Origin: Lutraria lutraria
Taxonomy: Eukaryota > Mollusca > Bivalvia > Venerida > Mactridae
Length of the DNA: 64,000 nucleotides
Assembly (NCBI GenBank): GCA_964023205.1
Contig: OZ026841.1
Location: forward strand, 26,491,561 to 26,555,560
Direction of reading: 5' to 3'
Made by a program: the position numbers and the translations under genes. The notes beneath the pieces are model-generated. The model searched no databases and was not told the origin of the DNA. It was given only the letters and a program-made list of their open reading frames with translations. The first letter of the stretch is position 1. Each line of letters starts with the position of its first letter. This document shows positions 49,350 through 62,700 of the stretch, in pieces.

Positions 49350-52300
49350 ATTTTTTCAATGTTTAGGAAGAAAATATTTTTGTTTTTTAAATTTTTGAGA
49401 CGTATTTCACGATTCTTAAGTAAAATAGTTTGTAAGTACAGGGGGAATTAGGTTTTCATCTATTTCCAAACATTTTGAAAAACAATTATAATACTTAAAA
49501 CAATAGCTAAGGATGAAGATGAAAGAATCATTAAACAACCTTAACTAATACGTTAAGAAAATACTTTATAAACATAATATAACAAAAGCGTTAACTTTAA
49601 ATATCAGTAACATAATTTAAACAAAATTTCAGATATTTGAAAGGCTACTAAGCTTGTAATATCCATAATTCAAATTAATGAGAACATGAATATAAATATG
49701 GTATAATATACATCTAAATTCAATGCAATATATGTATACAACAATGCACCATGCATGAAATCATTAATTAGGTCATTTAGTCAAATTTGCTTTATGTAAA
49801 ATGTCAAGAAACAAGGAAATTAGAGTAATTAATCAATTCCTGAATGTGTAGTAATCAAATTCAACAGAACAATATGCTATTCAATTAAATGACTGTGAAA
49901 TGTATTGCAGAAACAATTCGTTTAAAGTTTGTTTACAATTGATGCACATTGCATGGAATCATTAATTAGGGCATCTAATCATTATTCCTCAATAATGTGT
50001 TTTTTAAACAAAACTATATGCTGTAAACCATGTAAACAAACATCCAATGAATAATTCAATGCAACGTATGTATGCACATTGCATGAAAACATTAATCAGG
50101 CATTTAATCAAGATTCCTCAATGAAAAATGCAAAGAAACACTGCAAAACTAAATTCAACATACTTTGACCTAAATAATTAGGGTAATTAATCAAATACTG
50201 TATCTGTAGTAATCAAATGGGATTTGCATAATGTATATTAGTCGTTGCATTCTGATATATTGATAATAATGTGTGTTTTCCAACAAAACAATATGCTGTA
50301 AATTTTGAAAACAAATATACCGGAAATAATTCAATACAATGTATATATACAATTGATGCACATTGAATAAACTCATTAATTAGGTCATGTCATAATTATT
50401 TGAAATTAAAAGAAAATGCACATCATATAAGGTCAATAATTAGGATATTTAATCAAAATATGACTGTGGAACATGTAAATGAATATTGCAGAAACAATTG
50501 TATTTAAAGAACTTTTACAATTCATGTACATTGCATGAAATCATTAATTAAGTCATCTAATCAAGATTCCTCAATGATGGAGTTTTTTAAACAAAAGTAT
50601 ATGCTGTAAACCTTGTAAACAATCAAAATATGACTGTGGAACATGTAAATGAATATTGCAGAAACAATTCCATTTAAATATTTTTTACAATTCATGTACA
50701 TTGCATGAAATCATTAATTAGGTCATCTAACCAAGATTCCTCAATAATGTGTTTTTTAAACAAAAGTATATGCTGTAAACCTTCTAAACAAACATCCCAT
50801 GAATAATTCAATGCAAAGTATATATGCACATTGCATGAAATCATTAATTATGTCATTTAATCAAGATTCTTCAATGAAAAATGATTATAAATACCACAAG
50901 ACTAAATTCAGCATATTTTGACATAAACAATTAGGGTAATTAATCAAATACTGTATCTGTAGTAATCAAATGGGATTTGCATTATGTATATTAATCATTG
51001 CATTCTGATATATTGATAATAATGTGTGTTTTCCAACAAAACAATATGCTGTAAATTTTGAAAACAAATATACCGGAAATAATTCAATACAATGTATATA
51101 TACAATTGATGCACACTGAATAAACTCATTAATTAGGTCATGTCATAATTATTTGAAATTTAAAGTTAATGCACATCATATAAGGTCAACAATTAGGGTA
51201 TTTAATCAAAATATGACTGTGGAACATGTAAATGAATATTGCAGAAACAATTCCATTTAAAGAATTTTTAGAATTAATGTACATTGCATGAAATCATTAA
51301 TTAGGTCATCTAATCAAGATTCCTCAATAATGTGTTTTTTAAACAAAAGTATATGCTGTAAACCTTCTAAACAAACATCTAATGAATAATTCAATGCAAA
51401 GTATATATGCACATTGCATGAAATCATTAATTAGGTCATCTAATCAAGATTCTTCAATGAAAAATGCAAAGAAACACTGCAAAACTAAATTCAACATACT
51501 TTGACCTAAATAATTAGGGTAATTAATCAAATACTGTATCTGTAGTAATCAAATGGGATTTGCATAATGTATATTAGTCGTTGCATTCTGATATATTGAT
51601 AATAATGTGTGTTTTCCAACAAAACAATATGCTGTAAATTTTGAAAACAAATATACCGGAAATAATTCAATACAATGTATATATACAATTGATGCACATT
51701 GAATAAACTCATTAATTAGGTCATGTCATAATTATTTGAAATTAAAAGAAAATGCACATCATATAAGGTCAATAATTAGGATATTTAATCAAAATATGAC
51801 TGTGGAACATGTAAATGAATATTGCAGAAACAATTGTATTTAAAGAACTTTTACAATTCATGTACATTGCATGAAATCATTAATTAAGTCATCTAATCAA
51901 GATTCCTCAATGATGGAGTTTTTTAAACAAAAGTATATGCTGTAAATCTTGTAAACAATCAAAATATGACTGTGGAACATGTAAATGAATATTGCAGAAA
52001 CAATTCCATTTAAAGATTTTTTACAATTCATGTACATTGCATGAAATCATTAATTAGGTCATCTAACCAAGATTCCTCAATAATGTGTTTTTTAAACAAA
52101 AGTATATGCTGTAAACCTTCTAAACAAACATCCCATGAATAATTCAATGCAAAGTATATATGCACATTGCATGAAATCATTAATTAGGTCATTTAATCAA
52201 GATTCTTCAATGAAAAATGTTTATAAATACCACAAGACTAAATTCAGCATATTTTGACATAAACAATTAGGGTAATTAATCAAATACTGTATCTGTAGTA

Positions 52301-52423
52301 ATCAAATGGGATTTGCATCATGTATATTAATCATTGCATTCTGATATATTGATAATAATGTGTGTTTTCCAACAAAACAATATGCTGTAAATTTTGAAAA
52401 CAAATATACCGGAAATAATTCAA
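49350..52423. repeat. Satellite block left of LINE (1,336-bp super-repeat)
   Basis: AT-rich satellite built from modules with the core GCATGAAATCATTAATTAGG and TCATCTAATCAAGATTCCTC. The earliest part (49350-49900) is diverged. Segment 50191-50376 recurs at 51527-51712 without change in its translation, a 1,336-bp period. No genes; short open frames are repeat by-products. Confidence 0.92.
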
Positions 52424-52631
52424 TACAACTACAACTACAAATATTTTATTGCATCAAAACAAATACATGTTTTACAGCAAATACATAAATATAAGATGAC
52501 AAAAACACAGATAAACACTGTTTGCTCGAAGAGCACAATCATGACATTTGGAATTAGGTAAACTATATGTGATCTTAAAAAAGGTATGTGTATATGTATA
52601 CAGTACTTAAACATTGAAAAGCAATACATAA

Positions 52632-55600
52632 CTAGTTGTTACTTATTCGTGCAAGATTAGCATAGTATATATATTTAGATAAATTTATTAGAGTATGTTT
52701 TGCGGTTGTATTCATTAGGTTATAAAATTTCTGTATTGTCGGCCAAGTGTAATAGTATTTTTTGATATATTTTTTTCTGAGCAGGGAGTATTTTGGGCAA
52801 ATTAATAAAAAGTGGTATTCATTTTCTATAAGTCTAGAGTTGCAATAATTACAAGTTCTTTCATTTCTTGATATATTTAAATAACGACCTCGTTCAATAG
52901 CTAAATCGTGCGACGATACGCGCAGTCGTGTAAGAGCTATTCTATATTTCGGTTCTGTGATTAAATCAAGATAGTATTCTAATTGGAATGAATGTTTATA
53001 TAGGGAGTAGTATTGAAGGCGTGTTGAGTTATTAATCGCAGAATACCAGTTTTGCTGGTAAATATCTAATAATCGATTTTCGATTGTTTTATAATTAATG
53101 AGCATATTGAATTGGTTGATCCAAAGTGCTGATAATCCTATTTGTTCTAATATTGTCTTAATGTTGTACGCCCAATTATTTCTATTATAACTTTGATTAT
53201 TTACAGCGTCATTATATAACATTTTATAAGTTTTAAATAATAAGCTTTGATCATTAAGTGTTAAGATTTTTACCCAGTATTTTATTGCTATAATTTGTCG
53301 ATGTATTTTCATTGGGATACGTCCGAGTTCCCCATACAATGTTTCTAAGTTAGTAGAGGGTTTTACGCATAATATTCTTCGGCAGAATTTAGAGAAGATA
53401 ATTTCTATATTTGGACAGGCGTGGAATCCCCAGACTTCTGCTGAGTAATTAAGAACGGGTAAAACAATTGAATCAAAAAGAGATAATTGTTTGGATATAG
53501 GTAGCTCCAGTTGATTTAAGACTATAAATAAATTATGCATTGACGACGAAGCATGTTGGGCTATTAGTTTCTGAGTACGATTCCATTGTCCGTTTTTAAA
53601 AAAATGCGTGCCTAAATATTTAAAGCTTTCGACAATTTCTAAACGCGTATTATATAAAAAGAAGTCATACGTTGTGTGTCTTCCTTTTTCGAAGATCATT
53701 ACTTTAGTCTTATTCACGTTTAGTTTAAGTTTCCATGTATTACAATATTGGTGTATATCATTCAAAATAGATTGAAGAGAAATTGGATCATGTGCAAATA
53801 CAGCAGCATCATCAGCAAATAAAAGTAGAAGGATTTGTAAATCGTCAATCGTGACGATGCCGTTTATGTTATTGTTTATACTGTCTAAGATATCATTTAA
53901 ATAGAATAAGCATAGTATACTACTAACAGGATCTCCCTGCTTTACTCCTATGTTTGAATTTATAATTTCTGATTTCATTGAATTGTATTTTATGTAAGAC
54001 CTTACGTGTGAATACATAGATTTAATGGCATTTGTGAACTTTTCGCTAACATTTTCGTTTAGTAGTTTTTTCCATAAAAGTATTCGATTTATTCTATCAA
54101 ACATTTTTTCCCAATCCAAGAATGCAACATATAACTTTTTGTTTAAAGATAAAGTTTTTGCAATTATGGCATGTAGAATAAATATACAGTCTGTTGTTGA
54201 TTTGTTTCGTTGAAATCCGTATTGGTTGTCAATTATCTTATGGTGCTTATCGGCCCATTTGATCAATCGGTTAGCAATTAGCTTAGAATATATTTTTGAA
54301 AGTATATTATTAAGAGTAATTCCACGGAAGTTTTTCGCTTCGTGTGTGCCGCCTTTAAATATTGGGATGATAATACCTTCTTCCCATTCTGTCGGGAACG
54401 TGCCATCATTAAATAGTTTATTGTAAAATTTATTTAAAAATGGTGAAATTATATCAAAAGGATGTTTAAATACTTCCGCTATTAACTGATCGTTGCCGGG
54501 GCTTTTTGAGTTATTTTGCGAGAATACCGCGTCTTTAATTTCTTCGTTTGTAAATTTTATGTCTAAATCATAATCGAAGACATTGTTTTCGTGCGGACCA
54601 TCATTATTAAAGTCCGGGGTATATGTAGGTACATTAACATATAAATCATTAAAGTGTGAATGTATATCGTCAATCGTTATATTATATGGATTATTTTGTT
54701 TGTTTTTATATTGTGATTTAATGTTTTTCCAGAACGATTTAGGGTTCGATTTTGCTAATTTTGTTATACGCAAGCCTTCAGATTTTATGTGTATTCTTTT
54801 TTGCTTTCTCTTAATACGCGTGTATGATCGCTTTTTATCTAAATAGTTTATTCTATTTTCATTAGTTTTATGTCTAAGGAATCTGTTTCTAGCTTGATTA
54901 AACAGCTTACGCGCATTATAACAATCAGCGTTGAACCATGGTTTCTTTATTTTGTTTTTATACGGCGAGTTTAATTTTCTACGTTTGCCAAATACTTTAA
55001 AGGCATTATCATGCATAAACCGTGTGAAGTCATTAATGGTGTTGTCTATTGTATTGTTATGTAAATCGTTGGTCAGCTGATTTAGATATGTTATTTCATT
55101 GGTTAAATTTTCACGAAAGATTGGAACGAGTGTATCGTCCCAGTTTAAAAATAAGTCGGGTGTGATGAGTTGATTTTCATCATGGGTATGTCTATCGGAG
55201 TGCATTGTTTCAATACAAAAATGTATAGCGTTATGGTCCGAAAGATCTGTTGGTAACATAATTTCAAATGCAGAAATAAACTTAAAATCCTCAAAATTCA
55301 GTAAGAGATAATCTACAGCGCTCATGCCGTTTTTATTATAGAATGTAAATTCCCCTATCGATTTGTCAAGATGGAGCCTTCCATTAACTATTAATAAATT
55401 TGTGGTTTTACATAAATCAATCAAGCGCATACCATGTGCGTTTAACACGTTGTCTTTGTTTACTCTTGATGGAATGTCAACATTGGATTGTAAGTTCATT
55501 ACATTGTCTAAAAATTTATCAAAACTAATAAAATCGGATTCATGCGCTGTTCGACTGTTTAAATCGCCAGTAATCATGATTTTACCTATAGTTTTATATT

Positions 55601-56045
55601 TCTCAATGCCTAATTCTAGTTGATCAAACATATTAACATCAAAGCTTTTTAGTAATTTAGAATCGGATGGAGGAATGTATGTGCAACATAAATATACATC
55701 TTCGTTAAAATGAAAAAGAGTTTTACAAAGCTTTAACCAAATTATTCCATACTGGTGTTTGTCAACAATAGTAAGTTTATTCTTAAGATTAGATTTGTAA
55801 TAAATAGAAATTCCACCTGAATATCGTCCTTTGCGAGTGTTCGTTGTTTTATTTCCATATAAATGTTCCACACAATATCCATCGATGTTTAAGTTATAAT
55901 GAGTTTTTGGTGATAACCACGTTTCAGTTAGGATTATTATGTCATGATTATTGATAATTGTACAAAAGTCAGGGTCTGTTATTTTTCGAACTAAACTGTT
56001 TATGTTCCATGAGATGATACTTAAGCTTTGCTCTTCCTGACGTCT
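52632..56045 (-). CDS. LINE ORF2: AP-endonuclease and reverse transcriptase
   Basis: About 1137 residues, open from the codon after ORF1's TAG. Endonuclease motifs: SIISWNINSLV near residue 8, ILTETWLSP, GDLNSRTAHESDF and LSDHNAIHF. Reverse transcriptase: FRGITLNNILSKIYSKLIAN, GFQRNKSTTDCIFIL, AFLDWEKMFDRINR, GVKQGDPVSSILCLFYLND, the catalytic LLFADDAAVFAH, and KTKVMIFEKG. C-terminal zinc-like CNYCNSRLIENEYHFLLIC. The whole frame lacks stops, so the protein may be functional. There is no ATG before residue 120 or so in the conserved region; the endonuclease start must be reached by read-through, reinitiation or non-AUG start. An RT/EN of this type does target-primed reverse transcription. Confidence 0.9.
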   Translation of the reverse strand, partial: RRQEEQSLSIISWNINSLVRKITDPDFCTIINNHDIIILTETWLSPKTHYNLNIDGYCVEHLYGNKTTNTRKGRYSGGISIYYKSNLKNKLTIVDKHQYGIIWLKLCKTLFHFNEDVYLCCTYIPPSDSKLLKSFDVNMFDQLELGIEKYKTIGKIMITGDLNSRTAHESDFISFDKFLDNVMNLQSNVDIPSRVNKDNVLNAHGMRLIDLCKTTNLLIVNGRLHLDKSIGEFTFYNKNGMSAVDYLLLNFEDFKFISAFEIMLPTDLSDHNAIHFCIETMHSDRHTHDENQLITPDLFLNWDDTLVPIFRENLTNEITYLNQLTNDLHNNTIDNTINDFTRFMHDNAFKVFGKRRKLNSPYKNKIKKPWFNADCYNARKLFNQARNRFLRHKTNENRINYLDKKRSYTRIKRKQKRIHIKSEGLRITKLAKSNPKSFWKNIKSQYKNKQNNPYNITIDDIHSHFNDLYVNVPTYTPDFNNDGPHENNVFDYDLDIKFTNEEIKDAVFSQNNSKSPGNDQLIAEVFKHPFDIISPFLNKFYNKLFNDGTFPTEWEEGIIIPIFKGGTHEAKNFRGITLNNILSKIYSKLIANRLIKWADKHHKIIDNQYGFQRNKSTTDCIFILHAIIAKTLSLNKKLYVAFLDWEKMFDRINRILLWKKLLNENVSEKFTNAIKSMYSHVRSYIKYNSMKSEIINSNIGVKQGDPVSSILCLFYLNDILDSINNNINGIVTIDDLQILLLLFADDAAVFAHDPISLQSILNDIHQYCNTWKLKLNVNKTKVMIFEKGRHTTYDFFLYNTRLEIVESFKYLGTHFFKNGQWNRTQKLIAQHASSSMHNLFIVLNQLELPISKQLSLFDSIVLPVLNYSAEVWGFHACPNIEIIFSKFCRRILCVKPSTNLETLYGELGRIPMKIHRQIIAIKYWVKILTLNDQSLLFKTYKMLYNDAVNNQSYNRNNWAYNIKTILEQIGLSALWINQFNMLINYKTIENRLLDIYQQNWYSAINNSTRLQYYSLYKHSFQLEYYLDLITEPKYRIALTRLRVSSHDLAIERGRYLNISRNERTCNYCNSRLIENEYHFLLICPKYSLLRKKYIKKYYYTWPTIQKFYNLMNTTAKHTLINLSKYIYYANLARISNN

Positions 56046-56723
56046 CTATTGGTTGGATGCTGATGTTGCTGCATTGTATTCTCTTCCGTTGATAAACAGT
56101 TTATTACCAATGAATTTCACATTGTTGCCTTTGTCCTTTTCTCTCCTGAATACATCTTTCAGATTCTTCCTGGTGTCGCGCCATTCTTTAGGGAGCTGTA
56201 CTCCAACGCCGAGATTTTTCTTCTTAAGGTCATCTTTCAAAGTGAATGATGCTTGTCTGATCTGTTCTCTCTGGTTAAAGTAATGGAATTTGACAATGAT
56301 TGGTCGTGGAGTCCTTGATCTATTTTCGCTGCCGAGTCGGTGAGATCGATCGAATATAATATCGCTGGAATCTATTTTCAGTGTGTCGTTTATGATTTCT
56401 TTGACGAGATGTTCACATGATTTTGTATTGTTTTCTGTTGTTTCTGGTATTCCGTAGAAAATTAAATTTTCACGCATACTTCTAAACTCCTGATCTAATA
56501 ATTTGTCTTTCATTGTTGTTTGTTTTTCATTTAGGTGTTGTATAGTAGAGTCGAGTTGTGTGCATGTTTCTTGGAGTTTCTGGATCTTATCTGCAGAAGT
56601 TTTCAAATCATGTGACTGTTGATCATATTGCCCGCTGACAAATGCGCTGGTGGCTTCAACTTCTTTTACTCGAGAATCTATCTCGCTCACTTTAGTTTCC
56701 AGGTCACAAAGTTTTAGATGCAT
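56046..56723 (-). CDS. LINE ORF1 (5'-truncated): coiled coil plus RRM-like RNA-binding protein
   Basis: 225 residues from the first ATG inside the element, though the true N-terminus is lost. Residues 1-80 form a coiled coil (LETKVSEIDSRVKEVEATSA, IQKLQETCTQLDSTIQHLNE). Then comes an L1-type RRM region (RENLIFYGIPETTEN, FDRSHRLGSENRSRTPRPII, VKFHYFNQREQIRQ) and a C-terminal domain ending FINGREYNAATSASNQ. In L1 elements such proteins trimerise and coat the RNA. The stop is a single TAG in the same frame as ORF2. Confidence 0.82.
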   Translation of the reverse strand: MHLKLCDLETKVSEIDSRVKEVEATSAFVSGQYDQQSHDLKTSADKIQKLQETCTQLDSTIQHLNEKQTTMKDKLLDQEFRSMRENLIFYGIPETTENNTKSCEHLVKEIINDTLKIDSSDIIFDRSHRLGSENRSRTPRPIIVKFHYFNQREQIRQASFTLKDDLKKKNLGVGVQLPKEWRDTRKNLKDVFRREKDKGNNVKFIGNKLFINGREYNAATSASNQ

Positions 56724-56741
56724 GGAGTTGACAATGTACAA

Positions 56742-59700
56742 TGTATATATACAATTGATGCACACTGAATAAACTCATTAATTAGGTCATGTCATAATTA
56801 TTTGAAATTTAAAGTTAATGCACATCATATAAGGTCAACAATTAGGGTATTTAATCAAAATATGACTGTGGAACATGTAAATGAATATTGCAGAAACAAT
56901 TGTATTTAAAGATTTTTTACAATTAATGTACATTGCATGAAAGCATCAATTAGGTCATTTAATCAAGATTCTTCAATGAAAAATGATTATAAATACCACA
57001 AGACTAAATTCAGCATATTTTGACATAAACAATTAGGGTAATTAATCAAATACTGTATCTGTAGTAATCAAATGGGATTTGCATCATGTATATTAGTCAT
57101 TGCATTCTGATATATTGATAATAATGTGTATTTTCCAACAAAACAATATGCTGTAAATTTTGAAAACAAATATACCGGAAATAATTCAATACAATGTATA
57201 TATACAATTGATGCACATTGAATAAACTCATTAATTAGGTCATGTCATAATTATTTGAAATTTAAAGTTAATGCACATCATATAAGGTCAACAATTAGGG
57301 TATTTAATCAAAATATGACTGTGGAACATGTAAATGAATATTGCAGAAACAATTGTATTTAAAGATTTTTTACAATTAATGTACATTGCATGAAAGCATC
57401 AATTAGGTCATTTAATCAAGATTCTTCAATGAAAAATGATTATAAATACCACAAGACTAAATTCAGCATATTTTGACATAAACAATTAGGGTAATTAATC
57501 AAATACTGTATCTGTAGTAATCAAATGGGATTTGCATCATGTATATTAGTCATTGCATTCTGATATATTGATAATAATGTGTATTTTCCAACAAAACAAT
57601 ATGCTGTAAATTTTGAAAACAAATATACCGGAAATAATTCAATACAATGTATATATACAATTGATGCACATTGAATAAACTCATTAATTAGGTCATGTCA
57701 TAATTATTTGAAATTTAAAGTTAATGCACATCATATAAGGTCAACAATTAGGGTATTTAATCAAAACATGACTGTGGAACATGTAAATGAATATTGCAGA
57801 AACAATTGTATTTAAAGAATTTTTACAATTCATGTACATTGCATGAAATCATTAATTAAGTCATCGAATCAAGATTCCTCAATAATGTGTCTTTTAAACA
57901 AAGGTATATGCTGTAAACCTTGTAAACAAACATCTAATGAATAATTCAATGCAAAGTATATATGCACATTGCATGAAAGCATTAATTAGGTCATTTAATC
58001 AAGATTCTTCAATGAAAAAAGATTATAAATAGCACAAGACTAAATTCAGCATATTTTGACATAAACATTAGGGTAATTAATCAAATACTGTATCTGTAGT
58101 AATCAAATGGGATTTGCATCATGTATATTAGTCATTTCATTCTGATATATTGATAATAATGTGTGTTTTCCAACAAAACAATATGCTGTAAATTTTGAAC
58201 ACAAATATACCGGAAATAATTCTATACAATGTATATATACCATTGATGCACATTGAATAAACTCATTAATTAGGTCATGTCATAATTATTTAAAATTTAA
58301 AGTTAATGCACATCATATAAGGTCAACAATTAGGGTATTTAATCAAAATATGACTGTGGAACATGTAAATGAATATTGCAGAAACAATTGTATTTAAAGA
58401 ATTTTTACAATTAATGTACATTGCATGAAATCATTAATTAAGTCATCGAATCAAGATTCCTCAATAATGTGTCTTTTAAACAAAGGTATATGCTGTAAAC
58501 CTTCTAAACAAACATCTAATGAATAATTCAATGCAAAGTATATATGCACATTGCATGAAAGCATTAATTAGGTCATTTAATCAAGATTCTTCAATGAAAA
58601 ATGATTATAAATACCACAAGACTAAATTCAGCATATTTTGACATAAACAATTAGGGTAATTAATCAAATACTGTATCTGTAGTAATCAAATGGGATTTGC
58701 ATCATGTATATTAGTCATTGCATTCTGATATATTGATAATAATGTGTATTTTCCAACAAAACAATATGCTGTAAATTTTGAAAACAAATATACCGGAAAT
58801 AATTCAATACAATGTATATATACAATTGATGCACATTGAATAAACTCATTAATTAGGTCATGTCATAATTATTTGAAATTTAAAGTTAATGCACATCATA
58901 TAAGGTCAACAATTAGGGTATTTAATCAAAATATGACTGTGGAACATGTAAATGAATATTGCAGAAACAATTGTATTTAAAGATTTTTTACAATTAATGT
59001 ACATTGCATGAAAGCATCAATTAGGTCATTTAATCAAGATTCTTCAATGAAAAATGATTATAAATACCACAAGACTAAATTCAGCATATTTTGACATAAA
59101 CAATTAGGGTAATTAATCAAATACTGTATCTGTAGTAATCAAATGGGATTTGCATCATGTATATTAGTCATTGCATTCTGATATATTGATAATAATGTGT
59201 ATTTTCCAACAAAACAATATGCTGTAAATTTTGAAAACAAATATACCGGAAATAATTCAATACAATGTATATATACAATTGATGCACATTGAATAAACTC
59301 ATTAATTAGGTCATGTCATAATTATTTGAAATTTAAAGTTAATGCACATCATATAAGGTCAACAATTAGGGTATTTAATCAAAATATGACTGTGGAACAT
59401 GTAAATGAATATTGCAGAAACAATTGTATTTAAAGAATTTTTACAATTCATGTACATTGCATGAAATCATTAATTAAGTCATCGAATCAAGATTCCTCAA
59501 TAATGTGTCTTTTAAACAAAGGTATATGCTGTAAACCTTCTAAACAAACATCTAATGAATAATTCAATGCAAAGTATATATGCACATTGCATGAAAGCAT
59601 TAATTAGGTCATTTAATCAAGATTCTTCAATGAAAAAAGATTATAAATAGCACAAGACTAAATTCAGCATATTTTGACATAAACATTAGGGTAATTAATC

Positions 59701-62700
59701 AAATACTGTATCTGTAGTAATCAAATGGGATTTGCATCATGTATATTAGTCATTTCATTCTGATATATTGATAATAATGTGTGTTTTCCAACAAAACAAT
59801 ATGCTGTAAATTTTGAACACAAATATACCGGAAATAATTCTATACAATGTATATATACCATTGATGCACATTGAATAAACTCATTAATTAGGTCATGTCA
59901 TAATTATTTAAAATTTAAAGTTAATGCACATCATATAAGGTCAACAATTAGGGTATTTAATCAAAATATGACTGTGGAACATGTAAATGAATATTGCAGA
60001 AACAATTGTATTTAAAGAATTTTTACAATTAATGTACATTGCATGAAATCATTAATTAAGTCATCGAATCAAGATTCCTCAATAATGTGTCTTTTAAACA
60101 AAGGTATATGCTGTAAACCTTCTAAACAAACATCTAATGAATAATTCAATGCAAAGTATATATGCACATTGCATGAAAGCATTAATTAGGTCATTTAATC
60201 AAGATTCTTCAATGAAAAATGATTATAAATACCACAAGACTAAATTCAGCATATTTTGACATAAACAATTAGGGTAATTAATCAAATACTGTATCTGTAG
60301 TAATCAAATGGGATTTGCATCATGTATATTAGTCATTGCATTCTGATATATTGATAATAATGTGTATTTTCCAACAAAACAATATGCTGTAAATTTTGAA
60401 AACAAATATACCGGAAATAATTCAATACAATGTATATATACAATTGATGCACATTGAATAAACTCATTAATTAGGTCATGTCATAATTATTTGAAATTTA
60501 AAGTTAATGCACATCATATAAGGTCAACAATTAGGGTATTTAATCAAAATATGACTGTGGAACATGTAAATGAATATTGCAGAAACAATTGTATTTAAAG
60601 ATTTTTTACAATTAATGTACATTGCATGAAAGCATCAATTAGGTCATTTAATCAAGATTCTTCAATGAAAAATGATTATAAATACCACAAGACTAAATTC
60701 AGCATATTTTGACATAAACAATTAGGGTAATTAATCAAATACTGTATCTGTAGTAATCAAATGGGATTTGCATCATGTATATTAGTCATTGCATTCTGAT
60801 ATATTGATAATAATGTGTATTTTCCAACAAAACAATATGCTGTAAATTTTGAAAACAAATATACCGGAAATAATTCAATACAATGTATATATACAATTGA
60901 TGCACATTGAATAAACTCATTAATTAGGTCATGTCATAATTATTTGAAATTTAAAGTTAATGCACATCATATAAGGTCAACAATTAGGGTATTTAATCAA
61001 AATATGACTGTGGAACATGTAAATGAATATTGCAGAAACAATTGTATTTAAAGAATTTTTACAATTCATGTACATTGCATGAAATCATTAATTAAGTCAT
61101 CGAATCAAGATTCCTCAATAATGTGTCTTTTAAACAAAGGTATATGCTGTAAACCTTCTAAACAAACATCTAATGAATAATTCAATGCAAAGTATATATG
61201 CACATTGCATGAAAGCATTAATTAGGTCATTTAATCAAGATTCTTCAATGAAAAATGATTATAAAGAGCACAAGACTAAATTCAGCATATTTTGACATAA
61301 ACAATTAGGGTAATTAATCAAATACTGTATCTGTAGTAATCAAATGGGATTTGCATCATGTATATTAGTCATTGCATTCTGATATATTGATAATAATGTG
61401 TGTTTTCCAACAAAACAATATGCTGTAAATTTTGAAAACAAATATACCGGAAATAATTCAATACAATGTATATAAACAATTGATGCACATTGAATAAACT
61501 CATTAATAAGGTCATGTCATAATTATTTGAAATTAAAAGAAAATGCACATCATATAAAGTCATTAATTAGGATATTTAATCAAAATATGACTGTGGAACA
61601 TGCAAATGAATATTGCAGAAACAATTCCATTTAAAGATTTTTTACAATTAATGTACATTGCATGAAATCATTAATTAAGTCATCTAATCATGATTCCTCA
61701 ATAATGTGTTTTTTAAACAAAAGTATATGCTGTAAACCTTGTAAACAATCAAAATTTGACTGTGGAACTTGTAAATGAATATTGCAGAAACAATTCTATT
61801 TAAAGAATTTTTACAATTCATGTACATTGCATGAAATCATTAATTAGGTCATCTAATCAAGATTCCTCAATAATGTGTTTTTTAAACAAAAGTATATGCT
61901 GTAAACCTTCTAAAAAACATCTAATGAATAATTCAATGCAAAGTATATATTCACATTGCATGAAATCATTAATTAGGTCATTTAATCAAGATTCTTCAAT
62001 GAAAAATGATTATAAATACCACAAGACTAAATTCAGCATATTTTGACATAAACAATTAGGGTAATTAATCAAATACTGTATCTGTAGTAATGATAAATCA
62101 AATGGGATTTGCATCATGTATATTAGTCATTGCATTCTGATATATTGATAATAATGTGTGTTTTCCAACAAAACAATATGCTGTAAATTTTGAAAACAAA
62201 TATACCGGAAATAATTCAATACAATGTATATATACAATTGATGCACATTGAATAAACTCATTAATTAGGTCATGTCATAATTATTTGAAATGAAAAGAAA
62301 ATGCACATCATATAAAGTCATTAATTAGGATATTTAATCAAAATATGACTGTGGAACATGTAAATGAATATTGCAGAAACAATTGTATTTAAAGAATTTT
62401 TACAATTCATGTACATTGCATGAAATCATTAATTAAGTCATCTAATCATGATTCCTCAATAATGTGTCTTTTAAAGAAAAGTATATGCTGTAAACCTTGT
62501 AAACAATTAAAATATGACTGTGGAACATGTAAATGAATATTGCAGAAACAATTCTATTTAAAGAATTTTTACAATTAATGTACATTGCATGAAATCATTA
62601 ATTAGGTCATCTAATCAAGATTCCTCAATAATGGAGTTTTTTAAACAAAAGTATATGCTGTAAACCTTCTAAACAAACATCTAATGAATAATTCAATGCA

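Larger units (their letters stand above)
52429..56736 (-). mobile_element. 5'-truncated APE-type non-LTR retrotransposon (LINE)
   Basis: 4,308 bp on the minus strand inserted in the satellite. TACAA occurs on both sides (52424-52428 and 56737-56741) as a short target duplication. The 3' end has AATAAAATATTTG followed by TTGTAG repeats instead of a long poly(A). It contains the end of ORF1 (coiled coil and RRM-like) and complete-looking ORF2 (endonuclease, reverse transcriptase, Cys/His motif). The 5' UTR and start of ORF1 are missing. L1/Tx1-like affinity is suggested by ORF1; the clade is not settled. Confidence 0.9.

Noticed and set aside
54025..55623. Plus-strand frames inside the LINE
   Set aside because: Antisense to the intact ORF2.
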